This document shows, one piece after another, positions 7,830 through 15,552 of a DNA stretch of 44,762 nt. The notes under the pieces were generated by a model. It saw only the letters and a list, made by a program, of their open reading frames with translations. It made no database searches and was not told where the DNA came from. The DNA comes from a virus, in IMG/VR virus record IMGVR_UViG_3300042516_005278, positions 1-44,762 of that record. The stretch is one strand, 5' to 3'. The stretch's first letter is position 1; each line of letters begins with the position of its first letter. The translations under genes were made by a program, and so were the position numbers.

Positions 7830-10643
7830 TCACCATGTTCCACCATCAATTGTAATGTTCTCCAGTTTTCTTGTGGTTCCAGAACAGTTGATGACTTGTG
7901 ACTGACCAGCACAGTCATTGACCCATAGTGAACCAATTTCAAGTGGAGCATAAGTTGTAAATGTAATTTGTGGGTTGCTATTTCCAGTTCCACCTCCATC
8001 TGAGATGACAGAACCTAACTTAAATCTTGCATCACCTTGTTCCCAAACGAGTGCTGATTTCTTTGCAGAACCATCATTATAATTAAAGAGAACTCCAAGA
8101 TCCCATGTGGTTGTGGAAGAAGGTGCAGAACCATCGACAACACCAAGTTCAATTGTACGATCTTCTACAGTGATTGCAGCAGTATTAACCTGAGTTGTAG
8201 ATCCATTGATGTAAAGATTTCCACCAACTGTTAAGTCGGAATTTGTTTGTAAGGCACCAGTTGAGTTTGTGATTGTAATCGCAGCAGTACCATCAAGTGC
8301 TTTTACTGCAGATGATTGAATCGTTGGAACTGTTAATGTATTTGTTGATGGATTGATCGAAAGAGCAGCACCAACGCGAACAGTTTCTCCATTTGTTCCA
8401 CTACCATTTGATACAAATGGAATATAATAATTTTGGTTTGTTGTTGTAGTTGTTGTATCAACAGTATTTGATCTAGCAGCAGTTGAAATTGTACCTGCAG
8501 AAACACCAGAAATAGTAGTCCAACCAATACCAGCACCAGTCACAACTAAAAATTGTCCGTTAATACCTGCACTATTTGTAGAGTCATAAAGACTATTTGT
8601 AACTCTTAAACTATTACGTACAGTGGTGATACCGCTCGATGCACCCAAAAGAATGCTAGTTGCAGCACCAAAAGCATTTACGGCAGTTAAGTTAGTATTG
8701 AATAACGTAAGAGTTCCTGTGCTTGTTCCAGAAATGGTTGGGTTTACTCCATTGACAGCAACTGTAGTAGCATTAGGGAAAGAAACAGTAGCATTTCTAA
8801 TTGTTCCAATGCCAGTTGCAGCACCCATGTTAAGTGCAGTTGCGGCACCACCAAAGTTTATATTAGTTGCTGTTCCATTGACCAGATTAAATGTAGAAGC
8901 AGATGTTGTTACATCTCCACCATTAACAGCAATGTCTCCAGTTAATGTGAGAGTATCAGTATTAGAAACATAAGAAATACCAGCATCAACATAAACAGCA
9001 GTTGATGCAGTTCCCGTACTACTTACAAACAGACCTGGATAGAAAGTTCCTGATGGTGCTGTTGTAGTATCAACTAAAGTAGCACGAGTTGCAGTTGAAA
9101 TAGTACCAGTTAAACCTTGAGTGAAGGTTGCAGTGCCATTAATTGTAATTGCATCTCCAGCAGCATCACCAAGAGTAATATTTCCAGCTAGGGTAGTAAT
9201 TCCACTGATATTTACATTTCCAGTAAATAATGCGTGTTGAGTGGTAAAAGTATTTGTACCTGGGTTGTAGTAAATAGCATCATCAGTATAGATAGATTCA
9301 TTGGTTGCAGAACCATTATGTGAATTTACAAAGGTTAGATAATGTGTGGAATTTAAATCACTTGCAGTAACAGTCTTAACTTGATCTGCAGATGATGCAT
9401 TACCAGTTACATTACCAGTAAATGCACCACGGAATGTTGTTGCAGAGATTTCGGTATCAGTCATTGTAATACCAGAACCAACAGCAAGGCGAATGCCATT
9501 TGCCATATTTGTGGTTCCAATCGCTACTCCATAGTTAAATCCAAATGCATCAGTTGAAAATCCAAGAGTTCCACTCTTGAACCACATCATTTGCTTATAT
9601 GTACTTGGAAGTGTGTTTATTCCAGAAACATTAAAGTTTGCTAATGGAGTTCCTTCCGTTGATGCAATCGCAACACCTGCGTGATTTGCAGTTGTATCAT
9701 TGGGTTGAGTGGTAGTTGTATATCCAAGAACAATATCTTTGTTCTCAATAAAAACATCTGTACCACGAAGAGTAACTGTTGTTCCTCCAATATAAACATT
9801 ACCAGTTACATCTAAATCGCCAATAACATCAAGATGTTGTGCAATTTCAACAGTATTTGTTGCAGAATTGAGAGTTAACTTACCTGCGGTAGTATCAATA
9901 GTATTGGCATCAGAAATACCAATTCTAATGTTATCAATAACTGCGCCAGTAGAAAAAGTACCTACTCCAGCAAAACTTGCGTTTCTCCACTGCCTTGTGC
10001 TGTCACCAAAATCATAAGTATTTGTTGTATTTGGATACAGACCTGATGTAAATTCTCCGCCGATATTAATGTTATCACCAGTGTCATCGCCAAGGTTAAT
10101 CGTACCACCTTGGAAAGTTACAACACCAACAAAGTTTGAATATCCTTGAACGTGTAAATTTTGCCCTACTGTTAGGTTTTTATTAATTCCTAAACCACCG
10201 TCAATTTGAACTGCACCAGTATCGGCATTCCCAAGTGTATTATCTGTTGTATTGGTAAAAGTTGTGATGCCAGAAAAAGATGCTGCTGGAAGAGAATTAG
10301 TCCAACTCAAATCACCATCTGCATTTGTTGTTAAAACAAACCCATTTGTTGGAGTTGCTGGAAGTGTATAAGTTGTAATTCCAGCAAGTGTATTTGGAGA
10401 CTTTAAATTAATTGAATTTGTTCCGTCTTTATCAACTAACTTAACTTTTAATGATGTAGTACCGTCTTCTCTTCCCCAGTAACGGTGAGAACCAAAGAAT
10501 TTATTATTTGCTACAGAGGTATCAATACCAATAAAAAAATCAAAATTATTTAACGAAATTGCGGGTTCACCTGGACGGAGTGCTGGTACTGTTCCTGCGA
10601 CTCCTGCATTACCTCTCTTAAACTGAAGTACTGGTGCAGGCAT
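7830..10643 (-). CDS. Tail-fibre-like structural protein, 937 aa
   Basis: The N-terminus (LQFKRGNAGVAGTVPALRPG, EPAISLNNFDFFIGID) is the short module that starts many phage fibre and tropism-determinant proteins. The middle is beta-rich fibre repeat sequence (VQIDGGLGINKNLTVGQNLH, NVTGNVYIGG). A segment around residues 300-390 (IENKDIVLGYTT, GVAIASTEGTPL, MMWFKSGTLGFSTDAF) is shared with the left-edge giant protein, and a related one (VEDRTIELGVVDG, ALVWEQGDARFKLG) closes the protein near residues 840-890. This suggests fibre genes exchange modules. An intrinsic terminator follows, and a variant late-promoter motif precedes. Probably a fibre or baseplate appendage; receptor specificity cannot be read from sequence. 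Confidence 0.82.
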   Translation of the reverse strand: MPAPVLQFKRGNAGVAGTVPALRPGEPAISLNNFDFFIGIDTSVANNKFFGSHRYWGREDGTTSLKVKLVDKDGTNSINLKSPNTLAGITTYTLPATPTNGFVLTTNADGDLSWTNSLPAASFSGITTFTNTTDNTLGNADTGAVQIDGGLGINKNLTVGQNLHVQGYSNFVGVVTFQGGTINLGDDTGDNINIGGEFTSGLYPNTTNTYDFGDSTRQWRNASFAGVGTFSTGAVIDNIRIGISDANTIDTTAGKLTLNSATNTVEIAQHLDVIGDLDVTGNVYIGGTTVTLRGTDVFIENKDIVLGYTTTTQPNDTTANHAGVAIASTEGTPLANFNVSGINTLPSTYKQMMWFKSGTLGFSTDAFGFNYGVAIGTTNMANGIRLAVGSGITMTDTEISATTFRGAFTGNVTGNASSADQVKTVTASDLNSTHYLTFVNSHNGSATNESIYTDDAIYYNPGTNTFTTQHALFTGNVNISGITTLAGNITLGDAAGDAITINGTATFTQGLTGTISTATRATLVDTTTAPSGTFYPGLFVSSTGTASTAVYVDAGISYVSNTDTLTLTGDIAVNGGDVTTSASTFNLVNGTATNINFGGAATALNMGAATGIGTIRNATVSFPNATTVAVNGVNPTISGTSTGTLTLFNTNLTAVNAFGAATSILLGASSGITTVRNSLRVTNSLYDSTNSAGINGQFLVVTGAGIGWTTISGVSAGTISTAARSNTVDTTTTTTNQNYYIPFVSNGSGTNGETVRVGAALSINPSTNTLTVPTIQSSAVKALDGTAAITITNSTGALQTNSDLTVGGNLYINGSTTQVNTAAITVEDRTIELGVVDGSAPSSTTTWDLGVLFNYNDGSAKKSALVWEQGDARFKLGSVISDGGGTGNSNPQITFTTYAPLEIGSLWVNDCAGQSQVINCSGTTRKLENITIDGGTW

Positions 10644-10670
10644 CTTCTTACTATTATTTGATTATAATAG

Positions 10671-10678
10671 TATTTAGA
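10671..10678 (-). promoter_or_regulatory. Variant late-promoter motif TCTAAATA
   Basis: Minus-strand TCTAAATA differs from NATAAATA at one position and sits 28 bases before the 937-residue gene. The same TCTAAATA occurs at 26920-26927 and a GCTAAATA at 44674-44681, at similar distances from starts. Confidence 0.35.
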
Positions 10679-10683
10679 AGATG

Positions 10684-11022
10684 TTAAAAAGTGCCAGCAT
10701 CAAGATCAATACGGTCATCGAGATCAATATCTACACGATCCAAGAATGCTGTTGCATATCCAACAAATCCTGGTTGAGTTGTTTCGGTAGAAGCAGCAGC
10801 ATTAAGAACCTCATCAGGATTACGATCTCTCCATTTTCCAGATGCTGCATCATACATTAACACATACTTATCGTTTGTACCACTAATTTCTACGTCGGTA
10901 AGTTCGTCTAGTGTCTGTGGCATAATTTCCAACCCGTAGGAAACACTTGCTTTGTAGTTTGTTGGTTGTGAAGATTTAACTGAATAATTATTTCCAGAAG
11001 AAAAAGTAACTTTATAAGTCAT
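10684..11022 (-). CDS. Small virion-associated protein, 112 aa
   Basis: A 112-residue protein. Residues 1-30 are polar and beta-like (MTYKVTFSSGNNYSVKSSQP); residues 37-70 hold LDELTDVEISGTNDKYVLMY and DAASGKWRDRNPDEV, a motif (LTDV, then W) that recurs in phage fibre and appendage proteins as a start module. The C-terminus is acidic (RVDIDLDDRIDLDAGTF). The ATG overlaps the stop of the 111-residue gene by four bases (ATGA type), implying translational coupling. A role as an appendage or adapter protein is inferred from context only. Confidence 0.75.
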   Translation of the reverse strand: MTYKVTFSSGNNYSVKSSQPTNYKASVSYGLEIMPQTLDELTDVEISGTNDKYVLMYDAASGKWRDRNPDEVLNAAASTETTQPGFVGYATAFLDRVDIDLDDRIDLDAGTF

Positions 11023-11354
11023 ACAGATGCACTCTCTTCTACGATTGCTGTTCCTTTAATGACTTTAGTTTTTTTACCATCGATTGTTAAGACAACATCA
11101 AAATAATTTCTACCTGCCTTAAGATTGGCAGTTTGTTCTGCAGTTAATGTAAGTTTGATTGTTCCAGTTCCTGCAGTGATAGTCTTGGAAAATTCTTCTC
11201 CACTTGTTGCATCAGGATACTTACGAATGGTGGCATAAGTCGTTGATAATCCTGTTAGATATGTTGCAGATTGATCCGGATCAAACAAATTAAAAGTCGC
11301 CTCAAAATGAGTTCCTTTCTCAATGACTATATTTGTAATTTCAGCAACTGCCAT
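11019..11354 (-). CDS. BppU-N-terminus-like beta-sandwich protein, 111 aa
   Basis: The sequence follows the pattern of the phage BppU N-terminal family: an opening strand (IVIEKGTHFEATFNLFD), a LTGLSTTYATIRKYPDA segment, then TGTIKLTLTAEQTANLKAG, and a final FDVVLTIDGKKTKVIKGTA strand. In that family the domain is a small immunoglobulin-like sandwich attaching receptor-binding proteins to the baseplate. The length (111 residues) is that of the domain alone. It has an exact TATAAATA late promoter 20 bases upstream and is coupled to the 112-residue gene. The family assignment is by pattern recall and the attachment role is inference. Confidence 0.65.
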   Translation of the reverse strand: MAVAEITNIVIEKGTHFEATFNLFDPDQSATYLTGLSTTYATIRKYPDATSGEEFSKTITAGTGTIKLTLTAEQTANLKAGRNYFDVVLTIDGKKTKVIKGTAIVEESASV

Positions 11355-11374
11355 TTGTCTTGAGAATTTTTAAG

Positions 11375-11382
11375 TATTTATA
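11375..11382 (-). promoter_or_regulatory. Late promoter TATAAATA
   Basis: An exact TATAAATA on the minus strand, 20 bases before the ATG of the 111-residue gene. It should drive that gene and the coupled 112-residue gene late in infection. Confidence 0.65.
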
Positions 11383-11409
11383 AAAAAATAGGATACCTAA
11401 AAATTTGCT

Positions 11410-11769
11410 TTATTTAAGAAAATCAGTCTTATTTGGATCAAAGACAACAAAATCTCCATCATCAAGATTTATAAACCTCAAACACCCAGAAAAGTATAAT
11501 TTTTTCTTACCGAAGATAATTTTATAATTTTTATTCTCTATAATATCGTTTAAGAATTCTAAAACTTTTTCATGCTCTACACCACGTTTATCAATATCTT
11601 TTAGAATTAGAAATCCGTATTTCTCAAAAAAAGGATTTTTTCCTCTACTTGATGGTTGTGGTGCTGGATGTTCTATTGAAAAATACCAAGATAACATATT
11701 ATGCATTTCAAAGCAAAACTTTTTTTCTTCTGAAATAAGTTTTTGAATTATATTTTTAATTAACTTCAT
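11410..11769 (-). CDS. Hypothetical protein, 119 aa
   Basis: I do not recognise a family. The 119-residue protein starts MKLIKNIIQKLISEEKKFCF, is lysine- and phenylalanine-rich, has no membrane segment or signal peptide, and ends with strands (YKIIFGKKKLYFSGCLRFIN, then DGDFVVFDPNK). Its composition differs from the threonine- and serine-rich fibre genes around it, so it is more likely a globular or enzyme-like accessory protein than a fibre. It is transcribed divergently from the plus-strand gene at 11807, with only 37 bases between the starts. A TATAAATC sequence at 11790-11797 on the minus strand is a near match to the late promoter. Confidence 0.6.
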   Translation of the reverse strand: MKLIKNIIQKLISEEKKFCFEMHNMLSWYFSIEHPAPQPSSRGKNPFFEKYGFLILKDIDKRGVEHEKVLEFLNDIIENKNYKIIFGKKKLYFSGCLRFINLDDGDFVVFDPNKTDFLK

Positions 11770-11775
11770 TTTATC

Positions 11776-11783
11776 AATAAATA
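11776..11783 (+). promoter_or_regulatory. Plus-strand late-promoter motif AATAAATA
   Basis: AATAAATA on the plus strand, 23 bases before the ATG of the only plus-strand gene. Its presence suggests the inverted gene is expressed with the structural genes. Confidence 0.5.
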
Positions 11784-11806
11784 TTCTTAGATTTATATAT
11801 ACACGA

Positions 11807-12181
11807 ATGGCACACTTTGCAAGAGTAAATTCAGATAATATAGTAACCTATGTAACTCCAGTCAGAAATGATTTAATGACTATCAATGGAGTAGAAATAG
11901 TCGAAATGGGTATCGCACATTTATACAGTACTATTCCCGATTCTGTTGGGGATAGATGGATTCAAACTTCTTATAATAGAAACTTTAGAAAAAATTATGC
12001 AGGAATTGGATACAAATATGATGATGAATTGGATATATTCATTCCCCTCCAACCATTTTCATCCTGGTCATTTAATAGAGAAACTTTAGAATGGGAAGCA
12101 CCAATTCCTAAACCAGAAGGTCTTTATATGTGGAATGAAGAAACTCAGGAATGGGTAAGTATGATACCTGTAGACTTATAA
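11807..12181 (+). CDS. Tfa-like small protein, possible adhesin chaperone (inverted copy), 124 aa
   Basis: The only plus-strand gene. It begins MAHFARVNSDNIVTYVTPV and has RWIQTSY, then FRKNYAGIGYKYDDELDIFI and PLQPFSSWSFNRETLEWEAP, and ends with MWNEETQEWVSM. The 17060-17440 protein has the same order (KNYAGIGYYYNEELDAFIPP, FNSWVLDEETCLW, YYWSEEEY), so they are paralogues. The tryptophan-rich WxxPxPxP plus YxWxEE ending resembles tail-fibre assembly (Tfa) proteins, which fold and cap fibre tips. Both copies adjoin the 3' end of a glycine-rich adhesin gene; this one converges on it with a six-base overlap. The chaperone role is inference from motif and position. Confidence 0.75.
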   Translation: MAHFARVNSDNIVTYVTPVRNDLMTINGVEIVEMGIAHLYSTIPDSVGDRWIQTSYNRNFRKNYAGIGYKYDDELDIFIPLQPFSSWSFNRETLEWEAPIPKPEGLYMWNEETQEWVSMIPVDL

Positions 12182-14230
12182 AGGCCACAGATACCTAATA
12201 ATTACGATACCGGATCCACCATTTCCTTGAGCATAAGAAATTCCTGCACCAGGATCAGGCCATCCTCCTCCACCCCCACTGCCAGTATTTGTTGCGCCAT
12301 TACCACCAACTCTATAAATTGGGTTATAATAAAAAATACCATTTGGAGCTTGAGCATAATAGTATACGGAACTTCCGCCTTGTCCGCCACCACCAAATCC
12401 ACCACTACCACCAGATCCAATGTTATAAATGGGTGTTGATGAAGGTAAAGTAGTGTCTACTCCAGCACCGATTCCACCTCCGCCAGCAGCGAACCATCCA
12501 GAAGGAGATCCATATCCCATTGCTGATCCTAATGGCGAAGAAGCACCTTGTCCGCCATTTCCTCCTGTTGAATATGATCCATTTCCACCCGCTGTTCCTG
12601 CACCACCACCTCCTCCATGCCATCCGCCATATACTGTAGTACTAGAGTTTGCATAATAAATTCCCGCTCCACCGGGATTTCCTTCTGGTGGAGTATAATT
12701 ATTGGAATTTCCAGATCCTCCAGGAAATGGTCCGGCGTTGGTGGCACCATATGAAGCTCCTCCACCCCCCCCAGAACCTCCAGGATTACCGGATGGGGAC
12801 CCCCCACCACCACCTCCAGTAGAAGTAATAGATGAAAAAACAGAGGCACTTCCACTAATAGTTGCATTATAAGCACCACCTGCACCAACAGATATGGGAA
12901 ATGGTGAAGGTCCAGTTAAAACTAATCCCGTCCCATTTCTAAATCCACCAGCACCGCCACCACCGCCGTAAGCGTTGCCGCCGCCACCACCAGCAACTAC
13001 TAAGTAATCGACAGAAATTTGTGAAGTACTATTAATAGTAAAACTACCAGGACCAGTATAAACATGATATCTATAACCACCCGTATCTGAAGTTATAGCA
13101 CCAGAAGTTGTTATACTTACCGCCGGTTCAGTAATAGTTACAGTACTGCTAGTTGCAACAACAGTTCCTGATGTGCTTACGGTACGAACTTGGAATTGAA
13201 ATGATTCAGAACCTTCGTTTGTTGCAGTTGTAGATGCAGTGAGAGTTACTGATCCAGAATTGCTGTTAATTGTAAAAGATCCTGTTAAAGAGTTAGTTGT
13301 AAAATCTGAAGCGGTAATAGTTCCACTGACTTGATTTATACTATAATAAAGAGTAGTTCCATTAGAAACATTCAGAGTTGTTACGTTGAATGTAACAGAA
13401 GATCCCTCAGTAATACTTGAAACCGAAGGAGATACTGCATAAGTTATTCTTGAACTATCACTTATTGTAACTGTGGGACTTGTTGCAACAACAGTTCCCG
13501 ATATACTTCCAGTTCTTAATTGTAGTTGGAATTGTTCATCACCCTCTCCCACACTTAAATCACTTGATAATGTATATGCTACTGATGCTGCACTTGAATT
13601 AACAGTAACAGATCCAGACAAAGATCCGCTACTAAAATCTGATGCGTCTACTGTACCGCTAACAGTGTTTAGCGTATAATATAATGTCGTTCCATCTGGT
13701 AAATTGGTAGTGGAAATGTTAAAGGTTACTGAAGAACCTTCATTCACTGATGTGGTTGATGGATTTACCGAATATGTTGGCGTAAGAGTAGTATCATTTA
13801 TTGTTACCGTACTACTTGTTGCAACAATGGGTCCGGAAGTGCTTCCAGTGCGAACTTGAAACACAAAGGTTTCTGAACCTTCTGTAGAATACTCAGCTGC
13901 AGCAGTAAGAGTTACTGCACCACTATTACTATTAACTACAAATGAACCTGATAGAGATCCACTACTAAAGTCTGCAGCAGTTACTGTTCCGCTTATTGTA
14001 TAATAAAGTGTAGTATTATCAGGAACTCCAACAGTGGTAGTTGTAAATGTTACCGATTGACTTTCATTGATGTTTGAAGTGTTTGGCGAAACTGAATAAT
14101 CGCCACTAATCCATCTATTAATACTTCTCAAATAATATTGAGAAGCTAATTGCCACAATCCTGAATTGTTATTAGCACCTTCAGGAAGTGTTTTTCTTCC
14201 GATTAATCTACCAAATCCTAAGTTACCCAT
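12176..14230 (-). CDS. Adhesin-like fibre protein: three Calx-beta repeats plus glycine-rich domain, 684 aa
   Basis: Residues 45-146, 152-257 and 262-368 are three Calx-beta-like repeats, each with NEGSSVTF, TLYYT, SGTVDASDFSSGSLSGS, a SEGSESFQFQVRTGS segment and VVATSSTVTI. Residues about 408-684 are glycine-rich (VDYLVVAGGGGGNAYGGGGG onward), ending SGIVIIRYLWP. This arrangement is like the glycine-rich tips of phage adhesins, where loops between polyglycine strands bind the host. It is a paralogue of the 17446-19521 protein, though the N-terminal 45 residues (MGNLGFGRLIGRKTLPEGAN) differ. It starts 16 bases after the 120-residue gene and so belongs to that transcript. Confidence 0.82.
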   Translation of the reverse strand: MGNLGFGRLIGRKTLPEGANNNSGLWQLASQYYLRSINRWISGDYSVSPNTSNINESQSVTFTTTTVGVPDNTTLYYTISGTVTAADFSSGSLSGSFVVNSNSGAVTLTAAAEYSTEGSETFVFQVRTGSTSGPIVATSSTVTINDTTLTPTYSVNPSTTSVNEGSSVTFNISTTNLPDGTTLYYTLNTVSGTVDASDFSSGSLSGSVTVNSSAASVAYTLSSDLSVGEGDEQFQLQLRTGSISGTVVATSPTVTISDSSRITYAVSPSVSSITEGSSVTFNVTTLNVSNGTTLYYSINQVSGTITASDFTTNSLTGSFTINSNSGSVTLTASTTATNEGSESFQFQVRTVSTSGTVVATSSTVTITEPAVSITTSGAITSDTGGYRYHVYTGPGSFTINSTSQISVDYLVVAGGGGGNAYGGGGGAGGFRNGTGLVLTGPSPFPISVGAGGAYNATISGSASVFSSITSTGGGGGGSPSGNPGGSGGGGGASYGATNAGPFPGGSGNSNNYTPPEGNPGGAGIYYANSSTTVYGGWHGGGGGAGTAGGNGSYSTGGNGGQGASSPLGSAMGYGSPSGWFAAGGGGIGAGVDTTLPSSTPIYNIGSGGSGGFGGGGQGGSSVYYYAQAPNGIFYYNPIYRVGGNGATNTGSGGGGGWPDPGAGISYAQGNGGSGIVIIRYLWPL

Positions 14231-14246
14231 ATTTTTACACTAGAAA

Positions 14247-14609
14247 TTAACCGATTTCTTCGTAAGAAATTACAATATTTAAAGATGAACTCGACGATGA
14301 ACCAGCTTCAATCTGATCACCTTCTTCCAAATAAATTGCAGAATCTTTACTAACAACAACAAGTGTTGTATCTGCAGGAACAGCAATAGTATATGCTAAT
14401 GCATATCTGGTTGTATTGGTACTATCCCAATAATAAACAGTAGCATCCGCAGAACTAGTTCCATTAACATTTGCTACTATAATAGAATTAACTTTTAGAA
14501 CTCTATTTGAAGGACACTCTAGAATATCAGTTGTTGTGGTGGTGCTTAGAGAAGCACCAATAGTTTTTCCATAAATTGACGATACATTAACTATATTTGG
14601 TGCAGCCAT
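14247..14609 (-). CDS. Small virion-associated protein, 120 aa
   Basis: A 120-residue beta-rich protein starting MAAPNIVNVSSIYGKTIGAS. It contains ILECPSNRVLKVNSIIVANV, a YYWDSTNTTRYALAYTI stretch, and a VVSKDSAIYLEEGDQIEAGS ending, a layout echoed by the 109-residue protein at 5348 (TAPVGYTGVVLLAQVAN, LESGDKLVLSG). The pattern of a hydrophobic sandwich followed by GDxIxA is common in small cyanophage structural proteins. It has an exact TATAAATA late promoter 20 bases upstream and is first in a transcript with the 684-residue adhesin. A capsid- or fibre-decoration role is possible; I have no direct evidence. Confidence 0.75.
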   Translation of the reverse strand: MAAPNIVNVSSIYGKTIGASLSTTTTTDILECPSNRVLKVNSIIVANVNGTSSADATVYYWDSTNTTRYALAYTIAVPADTTLVVVSKDSAIYLEEGDQIEAGSSSSSSLNIVISYEEIG

Positions 14610-14629
14610 TTTTAATGTTCTTTATTGAT

Positions 14630-14637
14630 TATTTATA
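14630..14637 (-). promoter_or_regulatory. Late promoter TATAAATA
   Basis: Exact TATAAATA on the minus strand, 20 bases before the ATG of the 120-residue gene; it would also serve the adhesin at 12176-14230. Confidence 0.65.
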
Positions 14638-14640
14638 GTT

Positions 14641-15522
14641 TCATCCAAAAACAATTGTCATCGCTATTGCTTTTCCTGTACCGATAGTAAGTGTGCCGCC
14701 AGAATAAACTTGAGTTGCACTGATAATACCTGCATTTCCATTAATAGTAACACCAGTCCCTACCTTTAAAGATGTGGCAGTTACTATTCCTGATGAATTC
14801 AAGTTTGTAATGGTTGCATTAGTACTATTGAGAGTAGTAATAGTTCCATTGGTACTATTAAAAGTTGTAATAGTTCCTGCAGTTCCTGTTAGGTTTGTAA
14901 TAGTTCCTGCAGTTCCTGTTAGGTTTGTAATCCTACCATTAGTACTATTGAGAGTAGTAATAGTTCCTGCAGTTCCTGTTAGGTTTGTAATAGTTCCATT
15001 GGTACTATTAAAAGTTGTAATAGTTCCTGCAGTTCCTGTTAGGTTTGTAATAGTTCCTGCAGTTCCTGTTAGGTTTGTAATAGTTCCTGCAGTTCCTGTT
15101 AGGTTTGTAATAGTTCCATTGGTACTATTAAAAGTTGTAATAGTTCCTGCAGTTCCTGTTAGGTTTGTAATTGTACCATTACTAATAGTGGAAACTCCAG
15201 TAACTAAAATATTGCCAACTACATGAAGTGTTGATGTTGGTATTGAAGTTCCAATTCCTACATTACCTGTTAAATTATCATAATAAAAATTGGAAGATCC
15301 TTTAAGTGTTAAGTTATCACTATAAAAAATTTGTTTATCTTGAGCAATTCCAGTTCCTACTGATGATGCTACAATATCAGTTAGAAATCTGCCACTACCA
15401 TAAAATCTTGTCGCAGTTACAACTCCAGTAATATTTAAATCTGTTGAAAATCCAATTTTTTTAGAAGTATTATTTACTTCTACAAGAGATGCAAATTGTG
15501 ATAATTCTCTGTTGTATGCCAT
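14641..15522 (-). CDS. Repetitive tail-fibre protein, 293 aa
   Basis: Residues 1-115 carry fibre modules: IGFSTDLNITGVVTATRFYG, a VGIGTSIPTSTLHVVGN motif, and FYYDNLTG. Residues 116-245 are thirteen ten-residue repeats, mostly GTITNLTGTA and GTITTFNSTN. Residues 246-293 form a closing domain (TSLKVGTGVTINGNAG, ending AIAMTIVFG). The threonine- and asparagine-rich decamers probably form a repetitive beta fibre whose length depends on repeat number. A CATAAATA late promoter lies 22 bases before the ATG. Probably a short fibre or a spacer; no enzymatic signature is visible. Confidence 0.8.
   Translation of the reverse strand: MAYNRELSQFASLVEVNNTSKKIGFSTDLNITGVVTATRFYGSGRFLTDIVASSVGTGIAQDKQIFYSDNLTLKGSSNFYYDNLTGNVGIGTSIPTSTLHVVGNILVTGVSTISNGTITNLTGTAGTITTFNSTNGTITNLTGTAGTITNLTGTAGTITNLTGTAGTITTFNSTNGTITNLTGTAGTITTLNSTNGRITNLTGTAGTITNLTGTAGTITTFNSTNGTITTLNSTNATITNLNSSGIVTATSLKVGTGVTINGNAGIISATQVYSGGTLTIGTGKAIAMTIVFG
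14788..15177 (-). repeat. 30-bp in-frame tandem repeat, 13 units
   Basis: Thirteen contiguous 30-base units lie inside the 293-residue fibre gene, with no spacers. There are two main unit types, encoding GTITNLTGTA (A) and GTITTFNSTN or GTITTLNSTN (B), in the order A B A A A B A B A A B B plus one diverged unit (ATITNLNSSG). Many units are identical at the DNA level, so slippage or recombination could change copy number without breaking the frame. Confidence 0.92.
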
Positions 15523-15544
15523 TCTTGTAGAACTCTTTTAAGAA

Positions 15545-15552
15545 TATTTATG
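15545..15552 (-). promoter_or_regulatory. Late-promoter motif CATAAATA
   Basis: Minus-strand CATAAATA fits NATAAATA and lies 22 bases before the 293-residue fibre gene, overlapping the last codons of the 489-residue gene. Confidence 0.55.

Noticed and set aside
12423-12888. Extra frames in glycine-rich regions on both strands
   Set aside because: GC-biased glycine codons keep other frames open; composition is non-protein-like (poly-Trp/Arg or poly-Pro).
14788-15177. CRISPR-like array
   Set aside because: The 30-base units are contiguous with no spacers, lie in frame within a gene, and have no cas genes near.
14774-15226. Plus-strand 150-codon frame with VIVPAVPVRF repeats
   Set aside because: It is the antisense shadow of the 30-bp repeat in the fibre gene; the repeat phase gives an open frame by chance, and there is no ribosome site.
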